A stretch of 5,103 nucleotides of DNA. It comes from Phascolarctobacterium sp. GTDB taxonomy: Bacteria > Bacillota > Negativicutes > Acidaminococcales > Acidaminococcaceae. The stretch is from assembly GCA_004558595.1 (NCBI GenBank), contig SFCN01000091.1, positions 1 to 5,103 of the forward strand, given 5' to 3'. Below the pieces are notes generated by a model. It ran no database searches and was not told the DNA's origin. It worked only from the letters and a program-made list of their open reading frames with translations. A program made the position numbers and the translations under genes. This document shows positions 1 through 5,103 of this stretch, piece after piece (within the stretch, counting starts at the first letter, position 1; every line of letters begins with the position of its first letter).

Positions 1-90
1 CAGCCGAGCAAGGATATGAAGGGAAAGTCCATTGCAAGGCAGCTAATGCGGTTACGTGTCGGTGATTTTTGGGAAAATATCCTAGGATAA
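1..90 (+). CDS. C-terminal end of an unidentified upstream gene
   Basis: Frame 1 is open from the window edge to a TAA at 88-90, giving 29 residues of a gene whose start lies outside the window. The tail is basic and carries a KGKSIARQLMRLRVGDFWEN stretch; I do not recognise the family. The stop lies only 18 bases before the TTG start candidate of the O-antigen ligase gene, so the two are probably co-transcribed. By position it is likely another surface-polysaccharide gene, for example a glycosyltransferase, but nothing in the visible residues proves that. Reality of the coding end rests on the tight spacing to the next gene and its ribosome site. Confidence 0.55.
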   Translation, partial: QPSKDMKGKSIARQLMRLRVGDFWENILG

Positions 91-108
91 TTAAGGAGTT
101 GGAGAGGC

Positions 109-1305
109 TTGGAGAAGTGTGTAAAAGGTGAGAAAGCTATGGCGATTTGCATTGCTATAGCATTGTGCGTTCAGCGTTTGTCAATGGCTGCTGGGAGCAT
201 TTTTTGGGGTATATCAATAGCATGTTTCTTGTTTTTGCTTTATCAATCCTATAAGGCTGGAGATTTGAAGTCTAGAGCAGAGGGATTTGAACCATACTAT
301 AAGGTTATAGGATTCATGCTGCTTTGCTTTATTCCTTCGGTTATCTTTTCGGTGGATATAAAAACATCAGCAAAGGCATTTGCAGAGATGTGGATATACA
401 GGCTGATGCCTTTTTTTATGGTTACTCTATTTGTTAAGAATAAAAAATGGTTAAAGAACATTTTTGTGGCATTCTTAATAGCTACTTGTATTGATTGTCT
501 TGTTGCTGCTTATCAGGTTTATTTTATGCATGAATGGCGAGGCTGGGGATTTGGTGGACACCCCCTCAATCTTGCGTCATTACTTTCTATTATGACGCCA
601 ATATATGTAATTATAATGCTTGATGACACTTTTTCTAAAAAACTAAAACATATTTGTACAGTTGCTTTAGTATGTTGTGCTATAGGTCTGATTGCAGGTA
701 AAAGTCGCGGTGCATGGCTTACTTTGGGCATTATATTGCCTTTAGTATCCTGCTATTATCTTGCTAAGAGTAAAAAAGCTTTAGCTATTTGCTTGGTTAT
801 TGTATTAGCTATTGGTGCAGGCTTTGCCTCCTCTAAGCAGTATAAAAAGAGATTGCTGTCGATTGGCAATACAACAACAGATGTATCCAATGCGGATAGA
901 ATTCGTGTTTGGCAGTCCTGTTTTAAAATGGTAGGAGATTATCCTGTTACTGGGGTTGGCTTAGGTAAATTCAGAGAGGTATATAATAAGGGACACTATC
1001 GTCTGAAGACTACTGTGCAGGATTTGCCTCATTCTCATAATAACTATTTACAGTTGTGGTCTGAAGGCGGCACTATAGGCTTTATCGGCTTTATAACGAT
1101 GTCACTGTTCATATTGTTCAGAAACTTCAGGCTGTGGTGGAAGACAAAGTCACCATATTATCTGATGATTTGGGGCCCGTGGCTTGGATTTATGATTTTC
1201 GGCATGTTTGACTTAATTATAGATCATTCAGCCATAACCAAGGTATGGTGGTTCTTGCTCGGCATGCTGTTAGTATTTACTAGCAATAAAAAGGCGAAAG
1301 ATTGA
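109..1305 (+). CDS. O-antigen ligase / polymerase family membrane protein (WaaL/Wzy type)
   Basis: This 398-residue inner-membrane protein has about 11-12 hydrophobic segments (roughly residues 11-46, 66-83, 97-110, 117-140, 154-172, 181-240, 319-338, 350-370, 374-392) and one large soluble loop at about 241-315. That is the layout of the Wzy_C family. Family hallmarks are GKSRGAWL (197-204, with the functional Arg at 200), RIRVW...YPVTGVGLGKF (264-288) and the loop motif PHSHNNYLQLWSEGG (307-321) with the conserved His. WaaL enzymes move undecaprenyl-linked glycan onto lipid A-core on the periplasmic side; Wzy polymerases share the fold, so ligase versus polymerase is unresolved. The start is ambiguous: TTG at 109 has AAGGAG at 93-98, while ATG at 139 has AAGGTGAG at 125-132 with 6-base spacing. 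The coding sequence is visibly more AT-rich than the hydrogenase gene downstream. No clear terminator follows it. Confidence 0.88.
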   Translation: MEKCVKGEKAMAICIAIALCVQRLSMAAGSIFWGISIACFLFLLYQSYKAGDLKSRAEGFEPYYKVIGFMLLCFIPSVIFSVDIKTSAKAFAEMWIYRLMPFFMVTLFVKNKKWLKNIFVAFLIATCIDCLVAAYQVYFMHEWRGWGFGGHPLNLASLLSIMTPIYVIIMLDDTFSKKLKHICTVALVCCAIGLIAGKSRGAWLTLGIILPLVSCYYLAKSKKALAICLVIVLAIGAGFASSKQYKKRLLSIGNTTTDVSNADRIRVWQSCFKMVGDYPVTGVGLGKFREVYNKGHYRLKTTVQDLPHSHNNYLQLWSEGGTIGFIGFITMSLFILFRNFRLWWKTKSPYYLMIWGPWLGFMIFGMFDLIIDHSAITKVWWFLLGMLLVFTSNKKAKD

Positions 1306-1392
1306 CTTGATGATATATTTATTGCCAAAACTGAGCAGTTCCTCCGCTCACTACCTCTAATTTATCAAACCTCTCCTAATAGAAAACTATTA

Positions 1393-1421
1393 TTGACAAA
1401 TCACAGGTGGTGTGAGATACT
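1393..1421 (+). promoter_or_regulatory. Putative distal sigma70 promoter P1 of the hydrogenase-rubrerythrin gene
   Basis: TTGACA (1393-1398) is followed after 17 bases by GATACT (1416-1421), with TGA (1413-1415) directly before it as a possible extended -10. Transcription would begin near 1428, at the edge of the palindrome at 1429-1445, so a protein bound there would block it. The -10 matches the consensus in only 4 of 6 positions, so this is the weaker of the two promoters. Confidence 0.45.
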
Positions 1422-1428
1422 AATAATA

Positions 1429-1445
1429 AATATTAGGCTAATATT
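1429..1445. promoter_or_regulatory. 17-bp palindrome, candidate operator
   Basis: AATATTAG-G-CTAATATT is a perfect 8-1-8 inverted repeat. It ends one base before the TTGACA of promoter P2 and starts at the predicted P1 start point. A half-site copy (AATATTAGG) recurs at 1473-1481, overlapping the P2 -10 and start region. The inner 7-1-7 symmetry is the geometry of Fur-family boxes (Fur, PerR, Zur), and PerR is known to control rubrerythrins in some anaerobes, but the bases do not match the PerR consensus TTATAATnATTATAA. The regulator is therefore unknown. Confidence 0.5.
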
Positions 1446-1446
1446 A

Positions 1447-1475
1447 TTGACAGGTTTAGTCATGAGTAGCATAAT
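1447..1475 (+). promoter_or_regulatory. Strong sigma70 promoter P2 of the hydrogenase-rubrerythrin gene
   Basis: A perfect TTGACA (1447-1452) is followed by an optimal 17-base spacer and CATAAT (1470-1475, 5 of 6 consensus positions). Predicted transcription start is around 1481-1483, leaving a leader of about 50 bases with a stem-loop and the ribosome site. This is the best promoter match in the window and fits a highly expressed fermentation gene. Confidence 0.75.
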
Positions 1476-1488
1476 ATTAGGTAAAGGC

Positions 1489-1509
1489 TGTTCGCTAAAC
1501 AGGCGAACA
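1489..1509 (+). other. Stem-loop in the 5' leader of the hydrogenase-rubrerythrin mRNA
   Basis: TGTTCGC (1489-1495) and GCGAACA (1503-1509) form a perfect 7-bp stem around a 7-base loop. It would lie within about 8 bases of the predicted 5' end and stops 7 bases before the Shine-Dalgarno sequence, leaving that site free. Likely roles are 5'-end mRNA stabilisation or, as DNA, an operator just downstream of P2. There is no T-run, so it is not a terminator. Confidence 0.5.
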
Positions 1510-1516
1510 AATCCTT

Positions 1517-1525
1517 AAAGGAGGG
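1517..1525 (+). promoter_or_regulatory. Ribosome binding site of the hydrogenase-rubrerythrin gene
   Basis: AAAGGAGGG lies 6 bases before the ATG at 1532. It is an essentially ideal anti-16S match, fixes the start codon and predicts strong translation. Confidence 0.9.
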
Positions 1526-1531
1526 AAATTT

Positions 1532-3589
1532 ATGCAACATCTGCCGTTGAACGTGCGCGTGCCCATGGATGAGGATAACGTGGCCATCGTGCGTCATGAG
1601 GACAAATGCATTAAGTGTGGTATGTGCAAGAACGTCTGTGAGGAGTATATTGGCGTTCATGGCACCTATACCTTAGAAGAAACAGGTGGCAAGGGCATCT
1701 GCATTCATTGTGGTCAATGCACTCAGGTATGCCCTGTAGACAGCCTCACCGAGCGTTATGAATACCAGGATATTCGCGAGGCTGTGGCCGATCCTGATAA
1801 GATCGTCATCGTCAGCACTTCCCCGTCCGTGCGTGTGGGTTTGGGCGAAGAGTTTGGCATGAGCGCAGGCTCCTTTGTGGAAGGCAAAATGGTAGCTCTG
1901 CTGCGTAAGCTAGGCGTGGACTATGTTTTGGACACCAATTTCGCTGCCGATCTGACCATTGTGGAGGAAGGTAGCGAGCTGATTGAGCGCATTACTAAGG
2001 GGCGTGGACCCCTGCCCCAATTCACTAGCTGCTGCCCCGCTTGGATTAAGTTCGCAGAAATGTACTATCCGGAAATATTGCCCAATATTTCCAGCGCTAA
2101 GAGCCCCATTGGCATGCAAGGTCCCACTATAAAGACCTACTTCGCTAAGAAAATGGGCTTGGACCCCAAGAAAATCGTCAATGTAGCCTTGACTCCCTGC
2201 ACAGCCAAGAAGTTTGAAATTCGTCGCGAAGAAATGAGCGACGCATCTAGCTATCTGAGCATTGAGGGCCTGCGAGACATGGACGCTGTCATCACGACCA
2301 GAGAGTTGGCCCAATGGGCTAAGGAAGAGGGCGTTGACTTCTCTGGGCTGGAGGACTCCGCTTATGATGATTTCATGGGCGAGGGCAGTGGCGCCGGCGT
2401 AATTTTTGGCAATACCGGCGGCGTTATGGAAGCGGCTCTGCGTACCGCCTATGAGCTCATCACCGGTGAAGAAGCTCCGGCTCCGCTCTTGGACTTGCAG
2501 CCGGTAAGGGGCTATGAGGGCATTCGCGAAGCCAGCCTGGATGTGAAGGGCCTTACTGTGAATGTGGCTGTTGTTTATGGGACCGCCAACGTGCGCAAGA
2601 TGATTGAGCGCGTAAAGGCCGGCGACAAGCAATATCATTTCATCGAGGTAATGACCTGCCCCGGCGGCTGTATTGGTGGCGGTGGACAACCTAAGACCAT
2701 GCTGCCCGTAGCGGATGATGCCCGCAAGGCACGCATTGCCAGCCTGTACGCTCGTGACGCAAGCATGAAGGTGCGTAAGAGTCACGAGAATGAATCTATT
2801 AAAAAGTTGTACGAAGAATTCTATGGCCAACCCCTAAGCGAGCTGGCTGAGAAAATGCTTCATACCATGTATAAGGACAGAAGCGGACTGCTTCATGCCG
2901 GTGTTAAGGAGGAAAAGAAAATGACTAAATGGAAATGCAGTATCTGTGGTTATATTTATGAGGGCGAAGCCCTGCCGGAAGGCTTCACTTGCCCGATTTG
3001 CAAGCAACCTGCAAGCGTATTCGTGAAGGTTGAAGAGGCTGCTGCTCCGGCTGCCAATAAATATGCTGGCACCCAAACCGAAAAGAACCTGATCGCCGCC
3101 TTTGAAGGCGAATCCGGCGCTCGCAACAAATACACTTATTTCTCTGCTGTAGCTAAGGACGAGGGCTATGAGCAAATCGCCGCACTCTTCCTAAAGACCG
3201 CTGAAAACGAAAGAGAGCATGCTAAGATGTGGTTCAAGGAGCTGGGTGGCCTTGGGGACACCGCCGCTAACCTGCTGGCTGCCGCTGAAGGCGAAAACCA
3301 TGAGTGGACCGACATGTATGTGGGCTTCGCTAAGACCGCTGACGAGGAAGGTTTCCCCGAATTGGCTGATAAATTCCGCGCTGTCGCTGAAATCGAGCGT
3401 CATCACGAGGAGCGCTATAGAGCGCTGTTGAAGAACGTGGAAACAGCTCAGGTATTCGCTAAGAGCGAGATCAAGATTTGGGAATGCCGTAACTGTGGTC
3501 ACATCGTTGTTGGTACCAAGGCTCCCGAGGTTTGCCCCGTTTGCCTGTATGCCCAATCCTATTTTGAAATCCACGAATCTAACTACTAA
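1532..3589 (+). CDS. hydA: [FeFe]-hydrogenase fused to rubredoxin-rubrerythrin-rubredoxin
   Basis: One 685-residue cytoplasmic protein with no signal peptide. Residues 20-75 are a ferredoxin domain with two [4Fe-4S] motifs (C26, C29, C32, C36; C57, C60, C63, C67). Residues 90-390 are the H-cluster domain: TSCCPAW (165-171), TPCTAKK (221-227), MTCPGGCIGGGGQP (374-387), ligands C168, C223, C376, C380. Aligned from memory with Clostridium pasteurianum CpI, the proton path is intact (C167, E146, S187, E149, R153). Residues 397-450 are the hydrogenase small-subunit-type domain. After a KEEKK linker come rubredoxin (C469, C472, C487, C490), a rubrerythrin four-helix domain at 510-635 with di-iron ligands E527, E560, H563, E588, E591, E622, H625, and a C-terminal rubredoxin (C652, C655, C668, C671). 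Inferred role: H2 turnover coupled to peroxide reduction, or peroxide protection of the hydrogenase. Its own promoters and a terminator flank it. Confidence 0.95.
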   Translation: MQHLPLNVRVPMDEDNVAIVRHEDKCIKCGMCKNVCEEYIGVHGTYTLEETGGKGICIHCGQCTQVCPVDSLTERYEYQDIREAVADPDKIVIVSTSPSVRVGLGEEFGMSAGSFVEGKMVALLRKLGVDYVLDTNFAADLTIVEEGSELIERITKGRGPLPQFTSCCPAWIKFAEMYYPEILPNISSAKSPIGMQGPTIKTYFAKKMGLDPKKIVNVALTPCTAKKFEIRREEMSDASSYLSIEGLRDMDAVITTRELAQWAKEEGVDFSGLEDSAYDDFMGEGSGAGVIFGNTGGVMEAALRTAYELITGEEAPAPLLDLQPVRGYEGIREASLDVKGLTVNVAVVYGTANVRKMIERVKAGDKQYHFIEVMTCPGGCIGGGGQPKTMLPVADDARKARIASLYARDASMKVRKSHENESIKKLYEEFYGQPLSELAEKMLHTMYKDRSGLLHAGVKEEKKMTKWKCSICGYIYEGEALPEGFTCPICKQPASVFVKVEEAAAPAANKYAGTQTEKNLIAAFEGESGARNKYTYFSAVAKDEGYEQIAALFLKTAENEREHAKMWFKELGGLGDTAANLLAAAEGENHEWTDMYVGFAKTADEEGFPELADKFRAVAEIERHHEERYRALLKNVETAQVFAKSEIKIWECRNCGHIVVGTKAPEVCPVCLYAQSYFEIHESNY
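2906..2923 (+). promoter_or_regulatory. In-frame internal Shine-Dalgarno and ATG at the hydrogenase/rubrerythrin junction
   Basis: AAGGAGG (2906-2912) lies 8 bases before an in-frame ATG (2921-2923, residue M464). The ATG opens MTKWKCSICGY, exactly how a free-standing rubredoxin-rubrerythrin begins. Translation from it would give a 222-residue rubredoxin-rubrerythrin-rubredoxin protein ending at 3589. It may be a live internal start or a relic of two genes that fused by losing a stop codon. Caveat: the codons AAG GAG GAA AAG AAA of a Lys/Glu linker produce this motif by chance fairly easily. Confidence 0.55.
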
Positions 3590-3628
3590 TACTTTCCTTA
3601 AGTTTTTTTAATCACATAGTGATGTTGG

Positions 3629-3670
3629 CTGCAAGCCCTGCTATTAAGCGAGGCTTGCAGTTTTCTTTTT
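3629..3670 (+). terminator. Rho-independent terminator of the hydrogenase-rubrerythrin gene
   Basis: CTGCAAGCC (3629-3637) pairs perfectly with GGCTTGCAG (3652-3660), a 9-bp stem. The 14-base loop can form a further 3-bp inner stem (3640-3642 with 3647-3649). The run TTTTCTTTTT (3661-3670) follows at once. The stem begins 40 bases after the TAA, closing the transcript before the next gene. Confidence 0.92.
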
Positions 3671-3743
3671 ATATATTTATAAAACAAATAATATTTGAGA
3701 GTACGGCCTAAATTTTACCGAATTATAGAAAAAGTCTTGCACA

Positions 3744-3771
3744 TTGAGTAATTATTTGCTACTATTATACT
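3744..3771 (+). promoter_or_regulatory. Possible promoter of the PAS sensor gene
   Basis: TTGAGT (3744-3749), a 16-base spacer and TATACT (3766-3771, 5 of 6) form a plausible sigma70 promoter. An overlapping alternative is TTGCAC (3737-3742), 17 bases, TACTAT (3760-3765). Either fits the need for a new start after the terminator at 3629-3670. The -35 boxes are weak, so the exact element is uncertain. The rest of 3671-3832 is AT-rich and shows no gene. Confidence 0.4.
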
Positions 3772-3832
3772 CAGGAGAAGTGTCGCCTTACATAGGTGAA
3801 GCGAGAAAATATCAGGTAAATGGGGGAGAACA

Positions 3833-5103
3833 GTGGACCAGCATTTTAGTAAAATTGGCGAAGTGCACACCATGCTTCAGGAGGCCAAGATTGGTCTGTG
3901 GTGCGTTGAATACGATGAAAACAAGCCGCCGCGCTTATATGCTGACGATACATTTATGTCAATGATGGGCATTGCGAAGGACCTGTCACCTGAGGAGGGC
4001 TATAGGCTGTGGGAGGAGCAGATTCCGTCCTATGAAAAAGAGCGTGCGGCAGCCTATATGCAGACCATGATGCAGGGTGAGCATTCGGAAATTGAATATG
4101 CTTGGCAGCACCCGACCAAGGGGCTACTGTATATTCGTTGCTGTGGCGATTTAGATCCGAAATATACCGAAGGCAAACGGGTGCATGGCTGCCATCAGGA
4201 TATCACCGACGTGGTACAGGTGCAGCAAAATATTGAGGGGAAGCTGAAGGAAACGGAGCAGAGCTATGCCAAGCTGAACAGTGATAACCAAAGCAAGCAA
4301 AACATTTTGAATACTATTCCCGGCGGCGTAGCAGTTATAAAAAGGGACGAGCGAGGAGTTTGGCATCCGGAGTTTATGTCCCAGGGCTTTGCTGATATGT
4401 TCGGTCTGAGCTTGGAAAAGCTGTGGGATTTATATAAAGATGATGCTATGGCGGGTGTGCATCCTGACGATAGGGCCCAGCTGGCCCATGATTTGGGTGA
4501 GTATCTGAGTGGTGACAAGGAATCAGCAGAGTTCGTTTATCGCCTGATTCGTGCTGATGGAAATTATTTGTGGGTGCGTAACACCTTAAATAGCATGCCC
4601 ACTGCTGATGGCTTAAGGCGCAATTATTGTGTCTATCGTGATATTACTAAAGAACTGGAGGAAAGGGCGCAGCTGCGCTCGAAATATCGGGAGCTGCTTG
4701 CCACCCACTACCACGGACTGGGACATGATATGCTCCTGGTGGGACACTGCAATATTACCAGCAACAAAATGCTGGAGGTAGTGGATAATCAGGATAGGGA
4801 TTTGCTGGCTAAGCTAGGTGATAACGCTGATACCTTTGTTCGCTTTCTTAGCCAGTTTGTGGAAGGTAATAAAGATAGACTTGGCTTTCTAGGCTTTGCT
4901 TTGCGTGGGCCATTATTGGAGGCCTATGCAGAGGGTAGGCGTGAGGTTAGTAATACCTATTTTGTTCAGAGTCCGCTGGAGAAATATGGTCGCTACGCCC
5001 AGTTTAAGGTTACCATGATGGAAAACCCTGATACCAATGATATTATGGGTGTTATGTCCATCACGGATGCTACGGAGCAAGCCATTAATAGAAAAATAGT
5101 GCG
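3833..5103 (+). CDS. PAS-repeat cytoplasmic sensor protein, C-terminus beyond the window
   Basis: The frame opens after a TGA at 3797-3799 and stays open to the window edge (423 codons seen from the chosen start). GTG at 3833 is preferred because GGGGGAG (3822-3828) precedes it by 4 bases and the protein aligns sensibly from there; ATG at 3872 is the alternative. Three sensory modules are visible: a PAS-like domain at about 14-127 ending in the PAC signature GCHQDITDV, a short helical linker at 128-156, a PAS domain of the PAS_3 type at about 157-273 (HPDDR at 210-214, then RADGNYLWVR and YRDITKE), and a third PAS-like module at about 285-420 ending MSITDATEQ. No membrane segment is seen. Such stacks usually precede a GGDEF, EAL, HD-GYP or histidine-kinase output domain; none is visible, so the output and ligand are unknown. 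A terminator separates it from the hydrogenase gene, so co-regulation is not implied. Confidence 0.85.
   Translation, partial: MDQHFSKIGEVHTMLQEAKIGLWCVEYDENKPPRLYADDTFMSMMGIAKDLSPEEGYRLWEEQIPSYEKERAAAYMQTMMQGEHSEIEYAWQHPTKGLLYIRCCGDLDPKYTEGKRVHGCHQDITDVVQVQQNIEGKLKETEQSYAKLNSDNQSKQNILNTIPGGVAVIKRDERGVWHPEFMSQGFADMFGLSLEKLWDLYKDDAMAGVHPDDRAQLAHDLGEYLSGDKESAEFVYRLIRADGNYLWVRNTLNSMPTADGLRRNYCVYRDITKELEERAQLRSKYRELLATHYHGLGHDMLLVGHCNITSNKMLEVVDNQDRDLLAKLGDNADTFVRFLSQFVEGNKDRLGFLGFALRGPLLEAYAEGRREVSNTYFVQSPLEKYGRYAQFKVTMMENPDTNDIMGVMSITDATEQAINRKIV

Larger units (their letters stand above)
1388..1452 (+). repeat. 11-bp direct repeat carrying two -35 boxes
   Basis: TATTATTGACA occurs exactly at 1388-1398 and again at 1442-1452, 54 bases apart. 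Each copy contains a perfect TTGACA, and each is followed 17 bases later by a -10-like hexamer. A second shared word, AATATTAGG, occurs at 1429-1437 and 1473-1481, downstream of each -10. The arrangement suggests that a promoter module was duplicated in tandem and then diverged by small indels. Confidence 0.7.

Noticed and set aside
1332..1350. Inverted repeat TGAGC/GCTCA after the O-antigen ligase gene, considered as a terminator
   Set aside because: The stem is only 5 bp and no T-run follows on the + strand. On the - strand only a short TTTT follows, so support is too weak.
1489..1509. LexA/SOS box in the hydrogenase leader
   Set aside because: The GTTC and GAAC halves are in the opposite order to the Gram-positive LexA site (GAACnnnnGTTC), and the spacing is wrong.
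1910..2830. 306-codon open frame on the - strand inside the hydrogenase gene
   Set aside because: It is the reverse shadow of a GC-biased coding sequence. It has no recognisable domain, and the + strand frame carries every hydrogenase motif.
2834..3574. Two - strand open frames (2834-3175, 3191-3574) opposite the rubrerythrin part
   Set aside because: They are shadows of the rubredoxin/rubrerythrin coding frame, with no domain match and no supporting gene context.
3611..3623. Short hairpin ATCAC-ATA-GTGAT before the main terminator
   Set aside because: Five-base arms with a 3-base loop and no T-run after it; the 9-bp hairpin just downstream explains termination.
3783..3804. Weak stem (TCGC/GCGA with a bulge) upstream of the PAS gene, considered as a riboswitch
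   Set aside because: It is short and bulged and matches no riboswitch core I recognise.
3744..3965. 73-codon + strand frame starting with TTG and overlapping the PAS gene start
   Set aside because: There is no ribosome site before the TTG, and it overlaps the well-supported PAS frame, whose domains explain the region better.
4151..4518. Two overlapping - strand open frames inside the PAS gene
   Set aside because: They are opposite a frame with clear PAS motifs and have no recognisable content.

Overview
The window looks like chromosomal DNA from a strictly anaerobic fermentative bacterium. It pairs a lipopolysaccharide-type O-antigen ligase/polymerase with an oxygen-sensitive [FeFe]-hydrogenase and rubrerythrin, and its genes carry AAGGAGG-type ribosome sites. 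That combination suggests an outer-membrane Firmicute (Negativicutes: the Selenomonadales, Veillonellales and Acidaminococcales type). This assignment is inference; there is no rRNA or other phylogenetic marker here. All genes are on the + strand.

Layout. Bases 1-90 are the last 29 codons of an unidentified gene. Bases 109-1305 encode a polytopic membrane protein of the WaaL/Wzy O-antigen ligase family, close behind that gene and probably in the same cell-surface polysaccharide operon. Bases 1306-1531 are an AT-rich control region. It holds two sigma70-type promoters sharing an 11-bp direct repeat, a 17-bp palindrome between them, and a stem-loop at the predicted 5' end of the mRNA. Bases 1532-3589 encode one 685-residue protein, an [FeFe]-hydrogenase with an N-terminal 2x[4Fe-4S] ferredoxin domain fused in frame to rubredoxin, rubrerythrin and a second rubredoxin. 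A strong rho-independent terminator follows at 3629-3670. A weakly supported promoter then precedes a PAS-repeat cytoplasmic sensor protein (start about 3833) that runs off the window end.

The main point of interest is the hydrogenase-rubrerythrin fusion. All H-cluster cysteines, the expected proton-path residues, both ferredoxin clusters, all seven di-iron ligands and both rubredoxin Cys4 sites are present. The chain could therefore carry electrons from H2 through Fe-S clusters and rubredoxin to a peroxide-reducing di-iron site, that is, act as a one-polypeptide H2-dependent peroxidase or a self-protecting hydrogenase. At the junction, a perfect Shine-Dalgarno sequence and ATG lie in frame exactly where a free-standing rubredoxin-rubrerythrin would begin. 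This suggests the fusion arose from two adjacent genes and that a separate 222-residue rubrerythrin may still be made. The promoter palindrome and terminator fit a monocistronic, regulated unit. Hydrogenase maturases (HydE, HydF, HydG) are not in the window and would have to be encoded elsewhere.
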